DNA of 64,000 nucleotides from positions 310,001-374,000 of the forward strand of contig OZ244725.1 of the NCBI GenBank assembly GCA_965219305.1, read 5' to 3'. The notes beneath the pieces are model-generated. The model did not search any database and was not told the DNA's origin. It saw only the letters and a program-made list of their open reading frames with translations. Both the position numbers and the translations under genes were made by a program. The stretch comes from DATHTS01 sp965219305. GTDB lineage: Bacteria > Acidobacteriota > Blastocatellia > Pyrinomonadales > Pyrinomonadaceae. Below, in pieces: positions 28,501-36,462 of the stretch (positions within the stretch are counted from its first letter, which is position 1; the number at the start of each line of letters is the position of its first letter).

Positions 28501-29836
28501 CGGGCAGAAGGCGCGTTATGAAGAACTCAAGGCGAAGATCGAATCGGCGAACAAGGCATTCCGCGTTCTGTTGGAGAAAACTCTGTCCGCCGATCTGGAC
28601 AAAGCGCAGCTCAAGGACATCAAAACAGACCGCGCCTTGCAGGGGAAACTCGCCAAATGGGGCGACGGAACGGTCGCGCTCTACACGCTCGTCGCCGAAG
28701 ACCGTTACCGCGTGATATTGACCACGCCGAAAACTCAGATTGACGGGAAAACCGAGATAAAAGCCGCCGATCTGAACAAGAAGATCAATGCTTTCCGCCA
28801 AATTCTGCTCGATCCGACGCTCGATCCGCGACCTCTCGGAAAGGAACTTTACGATATTCTCGTCAAACCGATCGAAGCGAATCTGGCGAACGCGGACGCG
28901 AAAACTCTGCTTTGGTCGCTCAACGGTTCGCTCAGTTATATTCCCATCGGCACGCTCTACGACGGTGAAAAGTATCTGGCGGAGAAATATCAGAACGTTG
29001 TCGTAACTTCGACGACGCGGGCGAGTCTGGACGAGGAGACGAGCAAGGATTGGCACGTTCTCGGCGTGGGCGTAACGGGTTCGAGCGAGGTCAAAGAACC
29101 GTTCGGAACGGGGAAAATTCCGTTCAAGGCACTTCCGGCGGTCGGCGAAGAGCTGACGGCGATCGTCAAGACCGACGGCGGCAAGAGCGGCGACGGGATT
29201 ATGCCGGGCGTGCGTTTGATGGACGCGACGTTCACGGAGAACTCGCTCAAGGAAAACGTCGCCAGCCGCAATGCGGGCGAGCGCAAATATAACGTCATTC
29301 ATTTTGCGACGCATTTCCGGCTCGGCAATCTGCCGGAAAATTCGTTTTTGCTGCTCGGAAACAACGAGATTCTGACGTTGGAAGAAGTCAACGATTCGAC
29401 CGATCTGGAATTGTCGGGCATCGAACTCGTCACGCTTTCGGCGTGCAACACGGGATTCAGCGGGATTTCGGGAATTTCCGCCGACAATACGGCGATTGAC
29501 AGTCTGGCGGCGTTCATCGAATCACGCGGCGCAAAATCCGTGATCGCTACATTGTGGGCGGTCAACGACGAAAGCACGTCGCTTTTAATGAGCGAATTTT
29601 ACCGTCTGAGAAAGGAAAACCCGAATATCAGCAAAGCCGAAGCCTTGCAGACGGCGCAAAAAATGATGATCGCGGGTGAACTAAAACCGTCGAAGAACGG
29701 CAAAGATGACCGCAGCGGAGTGATGTTTCAAAATGACAACAAACCGAACGCCCCGAAGTTCACGCCCGATCCGAAAAAACCGTTCGCGCACCCGCTTTAC
29801 TGGTCGCCGTTCGTCTTAATCGGCAACTGGCGTTAA
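25565..29836 (+). CDS. Secreted TPR-CHAT protease (paralogue 1)
   Basis: A 1423-residue exported protein: signal peptide MKKSRLNIFLMILLALTAF (cleaved near APAQ), then about 18-20 tetratricopeptide repeats (residues 30-900), a coiled linker and a C-terminal CHAT domain (about 1060-1423). CHAT is a caspase/separase-like cysteine protease fold. The catalytic dyad is visible as H1250 in IHFATHF and C1294 in LSACNTG, followed by the standard ESRGAKSVIATLWAVND segment. The protein ends FVLIGNWR exactly as its paralogue at 32112 does. TPRs in CHAT proteins usually act as sensors or scaffolds for a ligand that unlocks the protease. The gene begins 108 bp after the putative anti-sigma gene, with GAGG upstream of the ATG. 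Confidence 0.9.
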   Translation: MKKSRLNIFLMILLALTAFSAIAPAQDKTAQAEALVSEADKLLELNTFESVKKSVEKIYEARKIYEELKDEGKIRATYGYEGFAEKNIGLLYLDKENFDEAVRAFEKADVLFKKIEFNEGIAAVHFSLAYIAIKRNNPDEALAQYEIILPLYLELGNEYDAAQVLRFSGGIYHDKKNYATAEKRLSESLALYKKLGKTEESAYTANLLGDIYIAQKEYAKAETAFLPALDFFKDGATRTLIFHNLGFAVGNLGRNEDAVKYYEQALTGYRALKNNGGEVTVLRNVGLTYYDLKNYKKSIEYLEAALALKKYVEDRETLANIYTNLGSSYSALFDYEKGISFLEKAVEIRRELGQKLELVQDLNSIAAAYFGSFKYEKAIEYYEQVLKFNENRNEIPEQISALSGLRWSYYLLNRFSEAENYLNQAVALLDKLPDNNVSKTYAIYEVAKGFWGQKKYEESLVYYDKALKGFEKENNKLSRMFVLIDIGTVNLAMWRWDVGAEYFRQAQTLAVGLNDKLWQGYININLGDAEYYAGNYSKAIELYEKGIGFGTPSEISFDRDNSSGGNVTALKLPSAERFRELLQKEGNSDNYRLLMSGYFKLGAAQVELGMYRKSLETFAISIGYARLLNSKPDEINALTGTASANSELGNYQPSIEANKTALGIAREIRDSYSESTILNNLGVAYLRLGSLEKAEEYVRQSAQIVEKLDDPRLTAQAEGNLGAVYARLKQYDKAINYFDTALPKFEQQKNYKFSVVISYYYGTAMRETGNLKRAVELHKQAAELAATNSTQKFESRALSELGLDYIELKQFDDARATFEKALVLSLASDAKPEQAAAFDGLMQAWSGIGKTSPAIYYGKQSVNILQTIRGDAEKLDKDVQANFIKDNTATYRRLADLLIAEGRLPEAQQVLAMLKEKEYSEFLSRDADEAAKLAKVTERPDEKEALEKYSSYSKTLTADAAELGKLETAKNNLKDGEAFGQKARYEELKAKIESANKAFRVLLEKTLSADLDKAQLKDIKTDRALQGKLAKWGDGTVALYTLVAEDRYRVILTTPKTQIDGKTEIKAADLNKKINAFRQILLDPTLDPRPLGKELYDILVKPIEANLANADAKTLLWSLNGSLSYIPIGTLYDGEKYLAEKYQNVVVTSTTRASLDEETSKDWHVLGVGVTGSSEVKEPFGTGKIPFKALPAVGEELTAIVKTDGGKSGDGIMPGVRLMDATFTENSLKENVASRNAGERKYNVIHFATHFRLGNLPENSFLLLGNNEILTLEEVNDSTDLELSGIELVTLSACNTGFSGISGISADNTAIDSLAAFIESRGAKSVIATLWAVNDESTSLLMSEFYRLRKENPNISKAEALQTAQKMMIAGELKPSKNGKDDRSGVMFQNDNKPNAPKFTPDPKKPFAHPLYWSPFVLIGNWR

Positions 29837-29896
29837 AGATTTAGTAACCTTTCTTTAAACTTCGACACTTTATACGGAAATTAGATTTTTTATATT

Positions 29897-32110
29897 ATGA
29901 AATATTTTAACAGATACCTTTTACATTCAATCGTTCTCACCTTCGTTTGTTTTACGGCAGTTTTCGGACAGACGACAAAACTCAATCGAAATGCGCCGAA
30001 ATATCCGGCGGCTTCAAAAGGCGACGATGCGCCGAAAACTCCTTCGCCGCTCGACAAGTTCGCGCCGGAATTGCGCGTTTTGAGCGGGCAGATTTCAACG
30101 TCGAAAGGCGCGGGCGATTCGATCAGGACGAGCGAAAATGGCATCGGCAGTTATACGGGCGAACAGCTGAAGGAGATTTTCGGCATCGAAGATGCGACGA
30201 ATGATCCTTCGGTCAATCTCGTCGTCGAAACGAATGAGAAGATCAAAATTGACGATTTCAAAAAGATCGGTGTCGGCGTGTATTTCCGGCGGCAAAACGT
30301 CTGGTATGTTCACGCGCCCGTTTCCGCGCTGAACGCTCTGACGGAGATCGGCGCGATCAAAAACATCGGTTTGATGAAACCCTTGAACGTGCCGAAACAG
30401 CCGGAAAATAAAACTCTGGGGAAATTCAAATTGCCGAAAAGCGGTTCAAAAGGCGCGGGCGACGACAACACTTTGACGGACAAAACTCCGGCGAATCGTT
30501 TTAATAAACAAAATCTGACGGGCAAAGGCGTGATCGTCGGCGTTGTGGACAGCGGAATTGATTGGTCGCACCCCGATTTTATTAAAGCGGACGGAACTTC
30601 GCGGATTCTCGTTCTGTGGGATATGACGGATAATTCGTGGACGGCTTCGGGCGGGCGAACGGGAACTGCTCCGCCGGCACTCGATGAAGGCGAAAATCTG
30701 CCGGGAACGATCTACACGAACGCGCAGATAAATGCGGCGTTGAAAAACAAAGGAACGGTAAATTCGCGCGATAAGGTCGGACACGGAACGGCGGTGATGG
30801 GAACCGCCGCCGGAAACGGTCGCGGCGCGAACAACGGGACTTCGCCCGAAGATTACAAGGGCGTTGCGCCCGATGCCGATCTGATCGTCGTCAAGGTCGG
30901 CGACTGCGACGGTCCGGTGACGGGACTTGCCGCGCTCGGCGCATTCTGGGCGGCACTTCAGGCGAAGACGGAATTCAAGCGTCCGGCGGTGATAAATATG
31001 AGTCTCGGCTCGCATTTTAATTCGCACGACGGCGATTCCGATTCCGAACAATTGATAAACACGATCTCCGACACGAAAGACGGTCTCGGAACTCCCGTCG
31101 TCGTTTCGGCGGGCAACGAAGGACGCTATTCGATGCACGCGGGCGGCAGATTCGCGCCGCGCAAAGCCGGACAAGTTGATGTCGAAAGCAGTCCGATCGA
31201 GGCAAATGTCAATCAGCCGTCGGCACTGCTCGGCGCGTTCAACGCGAATGACGAATGGGGATTATTTTTCCGCAGCACGAATCCGGTATTTCAAGGCGTT
31301 GACGGAAATCCGGCGGGAATTTTCTTCTACAAATCCGGCGACCGTTTCAAGATTGAATCAGATCAGGAATTAAAAAATGCCGAACAATTTAAAGCATTTT
31401 TAGAAACCGTCACGGAAGCGAATCAAGGGAAAAGCGACACTTTGCTGATGAATATTCCCGAAGGACAATACCTGTTTTTCGGTTACGGCAGTTCGGAAAT
31501 CGTCTCCGACGGGCGTTTCAGCCTTTATTTTCCGAATGAAACGGGCGCGAGCTTCGGCGAAGGGACGGAGAAACGATTTATGGTCGCCGCGCCCGGCGGA
31601 GCGGAAAAAGCGATCACGGTCGGTTCGACGGATTTTCGCAACGAATGGCTGAATCTCGGCGGCGACGTTTCGCGTTTTAATCTGACGAACGGGGAAGTTT
31701 CCGATTATTCGAGTCCCGGACCGCGCCGCGACGGTCTGACAAAACCGGAGATCGTCGCGCCGGGAAGATACGCCTTTGCGCCGCTTTCAAAGTTCAGCGC
31801 GGCGGAAAACGGCGGCTGTAAAGGAAGTATGGCGGGCAATGCGGACAGCCAAAAGATTTTTGTCACGCGCAGCTCGAATCATCTCGCGTGGTCGGGAACG
31901 TCCGCCGCCGCGCCGTTCGTCGCCGGAGTCGTCGCGCTGATGCTGGAGAAAAATCCGAATTTAACGCCTGACGAAATCAAACAAATTCTGGTAAAAACGG
32001 CGAGCGGTCGCAGTCAGAATAATCAGGCGAACAACGACGAACGTCTCGGTTTCGGCAGAATCGAACCCGAAGCCGCGCTGAAAATGACCAAACCCGCAGC
32101 AAATAAATAA
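29897..32110 (+). CDS. Secreted subtilase (S8) with flanked propeptide
   Basis: A 737-residue exported serine protease. After the signal peptide (MKYFNRYLLHSIVLTFVCFT) comes a region with the motif SKG at residues 40, 69 and 184; between the last two is an I9-like propeptide (about 105-165). The catalytic domain has D218 in GVVDSGID, H296 in GHGTAVMGTAAG, oxyanion Asn in SAGNEG and S669 in SGTSAAAPFVAG, so it should be active. A 200-residue insertion lies between the oxyanion and Ser blocks (about 430-600), beta-rich, perhaps a PA- or jelly-roll-like domain. It starts 60 bp after the first CHAT gene and ends 1 bp before the next ATG, so translational coupling with paralogue 2 is likely. Confidence 0.93.
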   Translation: MKYFNRYLLHSIVLTFVCFTAVFGQTTKLNRNAPKYPAASKGDDAPKTPSPLDKFAPELRVLSGQISTSKGAGDSIRTSENGIGSYTGEQLKEIFGIEDATNDPSVNLVVETNEKIKIDDFKKIGVGVYFRRQNVWYVHAPVSALNALTEIGAIKNIGLMKPLNVPKQPENKTLGKFKLPKSGSKGAGDDNTLTDKTPANRFNKQNLTGKGVIVGVVDSGIDWSHPDFIKADGTSRILVLWDMTDNSWTASGGRTGTAPPALDEGENLPGTIYTNAQINAALKNKGTVNSRDKVGHGTAVMGTAAGNGRGANNGTSPEDYKGVAPDADLIVVKVGDCDGPVTGLAALGAFWAALQAKTEFKRPAVINMSLGSHFNSHDGDSDSEQLINTISDTKDGLGTPVVVSAGNEGRYSMHAGGRFAPRKAGQVDVESSPIEANVNQPSALLGAFNANDEWGLFFRSTNPVFQGVDGNPAGIFFYKSGDRFKIESDQELKNAEQFKAFLETVTEANQGKSDTLLMNIPEGQYLFFGYGSSEIVSDGRFSLYFPNETGASFGEGTEKRFMVAAPGGAEKAITVGSTDFRNEWLNLGGDVSRFNLTNGEVSDYSSPGPRRDGLTKPEIVAPGRYAFAPLSKFSAAENGGCKGSMAGNADSQKIFVTRSSNHLAWSGTSAAAPFVAGVVALMLEKNPNLTPDEIKQILVKTASGRSQNNQANNDERLGFGRIEPEAALKMTKPAANK

Positions 32111-32111
32111 A

Positions 32112-35100
32112 ATGAAAAACACACTCAGCTTTGCGGCGATATTATTTTTCGTTCTGTTTTCCGCGCTCGCGTCGTATTCGCAAACACCGGACGAAATGCG
32201 GCTCGAACGCGGGAAAACTATCGAGCGGACTTTGAAAAAAGACGGCAAGGATTTGTATCTTGTTGATCTGAAAAAAGGCGAACTGCTTTATGTTTCCGTC
32301 GAGCAAAAAAACATTGACATCGCCGCCGCGATTGCTGGAGAAACAGACCGCAAAACATTAAAAGCGGTTGATGCCGAAAAAACTTCGACGGGAACGGAAA
32401 ATCTGTATTTTGTCGCGGAATCGGACGGAACTTATATTCTCGGCATTTTCGCGTCGGGAACGGCGGACGCAGGTTCGTATGTTTTGAAAACCGATCCGCC
32501 GATCTCCGCAAGTTCGGAAAAAGAATGGCTGGCAAATTCGCTGTTTAACGACGGCGCAAAATTAGACGGTGAAAATCGGCAGGAAACCGCGCTGTTGTAT
32601 TATCTGAACGCGGCGAAAATCTACGCGGAATTTCCCGCCGGAGAGAAAATATCAAACGATTACGCCAATGTTCTCGCGTCAGTCGGCGTTGATTATTATT
32701 CGCTGAAAGATTACGAGACGGCGGGAAAATACTTCAAGCAGTCGGCGGATGTTTATCTTTCGGTGAAAAATGTTGATTCGGGATCGTTTCAATTGAGAAA
32801 CGCCGCGTTTTCGCAGTATGCGCTGAACAAAAAACGGGAAGCGATAAAGTTTTATGAAGCCGCGCTCGATTTCAAAACGCTCGACGCGCAGTTTAAGGCG
32901 GAAACTTTGAACTCGCTCGGTTTTGCGAATTACGATGTCGGCAATTACGAAGAAGCGATCAAAAATCACGAAACGGCGTTGGAGATCAACAAGACGTTGA
33001 AAAACGCCGAGATCGGTTACAACGCATTTCGCGGAATTTCGAGCGCGAACACTTCGCTCGGCAGATACGAACTCGCGCTGAAAAATCTCGACGACGCGCA
33101 AATTGCAATAAAAGATGCGAAAAACGATCTGCTCGATTCCGATATTTTGTCGGCAATTGCTTCGGTTTATCTCGAAACGGGCGAATACGATAAAAGTCTC
33201 GATTATTTTCAGCAATCGCAAAAAATCGCCGAAAAGATCGGGCAGAAAACGATATTGGCAAATCTTTTGATAAATATCGGAACGGTTTATTTCCGCATCG
33301 CCGAATATCAAAAAGCGAACGAGAATTTCGTGAAATCGCTCGCGGCGGGCAGGGAATTAAACGACGAAACGGTAATCGCAATTTCGCTTTCCGATCTCGG
33401 CAACACGGCGACGCGCCTAAAAAATTACGACGCGGCGATAAGATTTTTCGACGAAGCGATTCCGAAACTGCGCGCGCTCGAACTTTTCGACGGCGTGGCG
33501 ATCAGCAATTATTATTACGGGATAATCCTGCGCGAACGCGGCGATATTGCAAATGCGGTCGTGCGGCACAAAGAATCAGTCGAACTGACGAGTAAATACA
33601 AAGTCAAAAAATACGAAGCACGTTCGCTTTACGAACTCGGTGTTGATTACGTTGCGCTCGGTAAATTCGTCGAAGCGACGGACAATTTTAACCGCGCATT
33701 TTCCGCCGCCGATGAGATTCGCGCGCTCGACAACCGCGCCCGCGCGCTCGAAGGTTTGATGGACGTTTGGCATAGACGCAAAAATAATGCGCTCGCCGTT
33801 TTCTACGGGAAACAAGCCGTCAATACTTATCAGGAACTTCGCGCGAACACGAAGAAACTCGACAAAAATGCGCGGAAAACTTTTCTCGAGTCTTTTGAAT
33901 ACGTCTATCGAAATTTGTCCGGCATTTTGATCGCCGAAGGTCGTTTGCCCGAAGCGCAGGCGGTTCTCGATCTGCTCAAGGAAGAGGAATTTTCCGGTCT
34001 CGTCAAACGCAGCGGAAATTCGGAAGAAAATGTTCCGTATTCAAAAGCCGAAACGAGTTCGCTCAACGCGGTCGGAAATCTGGCGACGCTCGGACGCGAA
34101 AAAAGCGAACTCGCCGAAAAACTCGAAAAAGGTTCGCTCACGGACGCGGAAAAAACTCGTTACAAACAAATCGCCAAAGAGATCGAAACCGCCGAAAACG
34201 CTTTTAATCAATCGCTTTTGGATATGTCATCCGAGAAAAACACAGCGCAGAATTTCAACACAGTCGTGAACGACGCGCAGGCGTTTATGTCCGATCTGAA
34301 AAATCTCGGCAAAGGCACGGTCGCGCTTTACACCGTGATCGTCAAAGGCGAGAAAAAAGCGGATGAAACGCAGGAAATAAAAACCGGCTGGGTAATTTTA
34401 GTAACGCCGGAATTTCGCAAACAGTATCAAATTGACGTTGATGATCTGGAAAAGACGGTTTTCACATTTCGCGCGGCGTTAAAAGACGACACATACGACC
34501 CGACCGAAATCGCGCAGACGCTTTACGCGAAACTTTTCAGGCAGAAAGGCAAGGACGGCAAAACCCTCGAAAATGATCTGGACGAGTATTTCAAGGATAA
34601 ACCGGAGAAAACTTTGATGTGGAGTTTGGACGGCGTTCTGCGTTATGTGCCGATGGCGGCTCTGCACGACGGGAAAAATTATCTCGTCGAAAAATACCGC
34701 AACACGATCTTTAACACGGCGAGCAAAGGGCGTTTGAGCGACGAAACGAAAAAGAATTGGACGGTTTTAGGTTTGGGCGTAAGCGAAGCGCGTGAAGAAT
34801 CGGGCAAACCGTTTCCGAAGATCGAAGGCACGAAACGAGAACTCGATTCGATAATTTCGGAAAACGACAAAGACGCGGGAATTCTGCCCGGAACGGTGAA
34901 AATGGACGCGCAATTTACCGCCGAAAATATGGAAGACGCGCTGCTGTTCGACAAAAATCCGGTCGTTCATATCGCGTCGCATTTCAGTTTCGACGCGGGC
35001 GATATGGATTCGTCGTTTCTGCTGTTGGGAAAAGGAAAACTGTCGGTCAAAGAGATGACGGCGAAATCAACTCTGTTCGCCAATGTTGATCTGCTCGCGC

Positions 35101-35492
35101 TGTCGGCGTGCGATACGGCGATGGGCAGCGGCAACGGCAAGGAAGTCGAAGGTTTCGCATACGTCGCGCAAAGTCTGGGCGCAAAAGCGGTTCTCGCAAG
35201 TTTGTGGCAAGTTGACGATTCGGGAACCGACGCTTTGATGGTCGGTTTTTACACAAAGCGTAAGGAAAATGCACAGATGCCGAAAGGCGAAGCATTCCGC
35301 CAAGCGCAATTGGCGATGCTCGGCGGAACGGATCAAATGACGAACGCCGACACAAAAGATAATCGTTCGGGAGTTTATTCGCCGGACGGACAGAAAAAAA
35401 CGGAGTTGCCGAAATACAAAAAAGACAATAAGAAACCGTTCGCACACCCGCATTATTGGGCGGCATTCGTGTTGATCGGGAATTGGCGGTAA
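32112..35492 (+). CDS. Secreted TPR-CHAT protease (paralogue 2) with PPC-like domain
   Basis: An 1126-residue exported protein. A signal peptide (MKNTLSFAAILFFVLFSALA) is followed by a pre-peptidase C-terminal-like beta-sandwich (about 40-140: KDLYLVDLKKGELLYVSV, GTYILGIFASGTADAGSYVL), which paralogue 1 lacks. Then come about 12 TPRs (150-560) and a CHAT domain (about 740-1126) with H957 in VHIASHF and C1000 in LSACDTA, so the dyad is intact. It ends FVLIGNWR like paralogue 1. The ATG is 1 bp behind the TAA of the subtilase. Two CHAT proteases with different sensor regions bracketing a subtilase suggests separate inputs into one proteolytic output (inference). Confidence 0.9.
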   Translation: MKNTLSFAAILFFVLFSALASYSQTPDEMRLERGKTIERTLKKDGKDLYLVDLKKGELLYVSVEQKNIDIAAAIAGETDRKTLKAVDAEKTSTGTENLYFVAESDGTYILGIFASGTADAGSYVLKTDPPISASSEKEWLANSLFNDGAKLDGENRQETALLYYLNAAKIYAEFPAGEKISNDYANVLASVGVDYYSLKDYETAGKYFKQSADVYLSVKNVDSGSFQLRNAAFSQYALNKKREAIKFYEAALDFKTLDAQFKAETLNSLGFANYDVGNYEEAIKNHETALEINKTLKNAEIGYNAFRGISSANTSLGRYELALKNLDDAQIAIKDAKNDLLDSDILSAIASVYLETGEYDKSLDYFQQSQKIAEKIGQKTILANLLINIGTVYFRIAEYQKANENFVKSLAAGRELNDETVIAISLSDLGNTATRLKNYDAAIRFFDEAIPKLRALELFDGVAISNYYYGIILRERGDIANAVVRHKESVELTSKYKVKKYEARSLYELGVDYVALGKFVEATDNFNRAFSAADEIRALDNRARALEGLMDVWHRRKNNALAVFYGKQAVNTYQELRANTKKLDKNARKTFLESFEYVYRNLSGILIAEGRLPEAQAVLDLLKEEEFSGLVKRSGNSEENVPYSKAETSSLNAVGNLATLGREKSELAEKLEKGSLTDAEKTRYKQIAKEIETAENAFNQSLLDMSSEKNTAQNFNTVVNDAQAFMSDLKNLGKGTVALYTVIVKGEKKADETQEIKTGWVILVTPEFRKQYQIDVDDLEKTVFTFRAALKDDTYDPTEIAQTLYAKLFRQKGKDGKTLENDLDEYFKDKPEKTLMWSLDGVLRYVPMAALHDGKNYLVEKYRNTIFNTASKGRLSDETKKNWTVLGLGVSEAREESGKPFPKIEGTKRELDSIISENDKDAGILPGTVKMDAQFTAENMEDALLFDKNPVVHIASHFSFDAGDMDSSFLLLGKGKLSVKEMTAKSTLFANVDLLALSACDTAMGSGNGKEVEGFAYVAQSLGAKAVLASLWQVDDSGTDALMVGFYTKRKENAQMPKGEAFRQAQLAMLGGTDQMTNADTKDNRSGVYSPDGQKKTELPKYKKDNKKPFAHPHYWAAFVLIGNWR

Positions 35493-35863
35493 GTAATTAA
35501 TGTTGATTTCAATTCTAAGAATCTAGCGATAAAAAAAGATTGACCCGATTTTATCTGAAAATATGCGATTTAAAGTGTAGTTATTTATTGCCTTTTTGAG
35601 TATTTCAAATGAGATTTGTTTTAACTCTTAAATACCTATAAATTTTTTTAATTTTTTTTCGTAACCAAATTAAAAAAAACAGCACTTATTAATGAACACG
35701 GTCAAAATGACTGTTAGTTAGCCTGATAGACGACAAATTATCGGCTTAGTATAAAAAAAGGTTTTTTGCAATTAGGAAATTAAATTCTCAGTTGCCAAAA
35801 AAGGTTGAATTCATAAATGAATTCAAAAATTACATAAATAGTAAAGTTAAGGAGAAAATAAAA
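35493..35863 (+). promoter_or_regulatory. 371-bp gap inside the locus, with palindrome at 35805-35826
   Basis: AT-rich leader region between CHAT paralogue 2 and the small secreted protein. The palindrome TTGAATTCAT-AA-ATGAATTCAA (35805-35826) lies 37 bp before the start codon, and AAGGAG at about 35849 is the ribosome-binding site. The palindrome may be a regulator site or a leader hairpin. The gap suggests a second promoter for the last two genes. No terminator is seen. Confidence 0.5.
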
Positions 35864-36379
35864 ATGAAAAAGACACTTTTAGTTACATTTAGTTTAGTTT
35901 TGGCAATGTTTGCCTTTTCGTTTGTGATGCCGTCCGTCGCCTACGGGCAAAAGGACGTAAATACGCCGAAAGCCAAAAAATATAAACAAGCCAAATCGGT
36001 TGAAGTCAAAGGCACGAAGAAAGAAGCGGGCGGCAAAGGCGCGGAAGACGATCCGAATATCAAAGAAGGATTTACCGAAAACGATCCCGATACACCGATG
36101 ACCGTTCCGGCTTCGAAAGGCGGCGGCGGTGCGAAAGGCGGCGGCGGAAATTGTAAGATTACGCTCGACAATTTCACGAACTACGCTGTCCAAATCTACA
36201 TCAACGGCGTTTACAAAGGCGTTCTCTACGGCGGAAACGAAAGCACGCTCTATTACACGCCGGGAAGCGTTGCGATCTACGCCAAAGCACCTTTTTCGGA
36301 CGGTTCGTTTACCTACTGGGGACCGACGACCTACGATTGCGGCGACAACCAGTATATTTATTACAAGCTGAATTACTAG
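35864..36379 (+). CDS. Small secreted Gly-rich protein with two-cysteine beta domain
   Basis: A 171-residue exported protein; start at 35864 because the signal peptide (MKKTLLVTFSLVLAMFAFSF, cleaved after VAYGQ) and the AAGGAG site fit it, not the upstream ATG at 35792. The mature protein has a Lys-rich segment containing GGKGAEDD (57-63), a Gly-rich linker SKGGGGAKGGGGNC (84-97) and a C-terminal beta-rich domain (NFTNYAVQIYINGVYKGVLYGG and SVAIYAKAPFSDGSF) with C97 and C159, a possible disulfide. No family is recognised. It sits directly before the caspase gene. The linker motifs look like protease-accessible sites, so it may be a substrate or a signal of the neighbouring proteases (inference). 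Confidence 0.7.
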   Translation: MKKTLLVTFSLVLAMFAFSFVMPSVAYGQKDVNTPKAKKYKQAKSVEVKGTKKEAGGKGAEDDPNIKEGFTENDPDTPMTVPASKGGGGAKGGGGNCKITLDNFTNYAVQIYINGVYKGVLYGGNESTLYYTPGSVAIYAKAPFSDGSFTYWGPTTYDCGDNQYIYYKLNY

Positions 36380-36462
36380 GGATTTTTGTCACCGGGATAT
36401 TTTCAACGGAGTTCGCTTTTAACAAATCGGACTCCGTAATTTTTAAAGAGCGAGGTTGGAAA

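Noticed and set aside
28421..29314. Long minus-strand open frames inside the CHAT and subtilase genes
   Set aside because: They are antisense shadows of coding sequence with strong codon periodicity and carry no recognisable domain.
36337..36462. Upstream in-frame start of the caspase protein
   Set aside because: It overlaps the small secreted-protein gene; the ATG at 36463 gives a plausible export signal.
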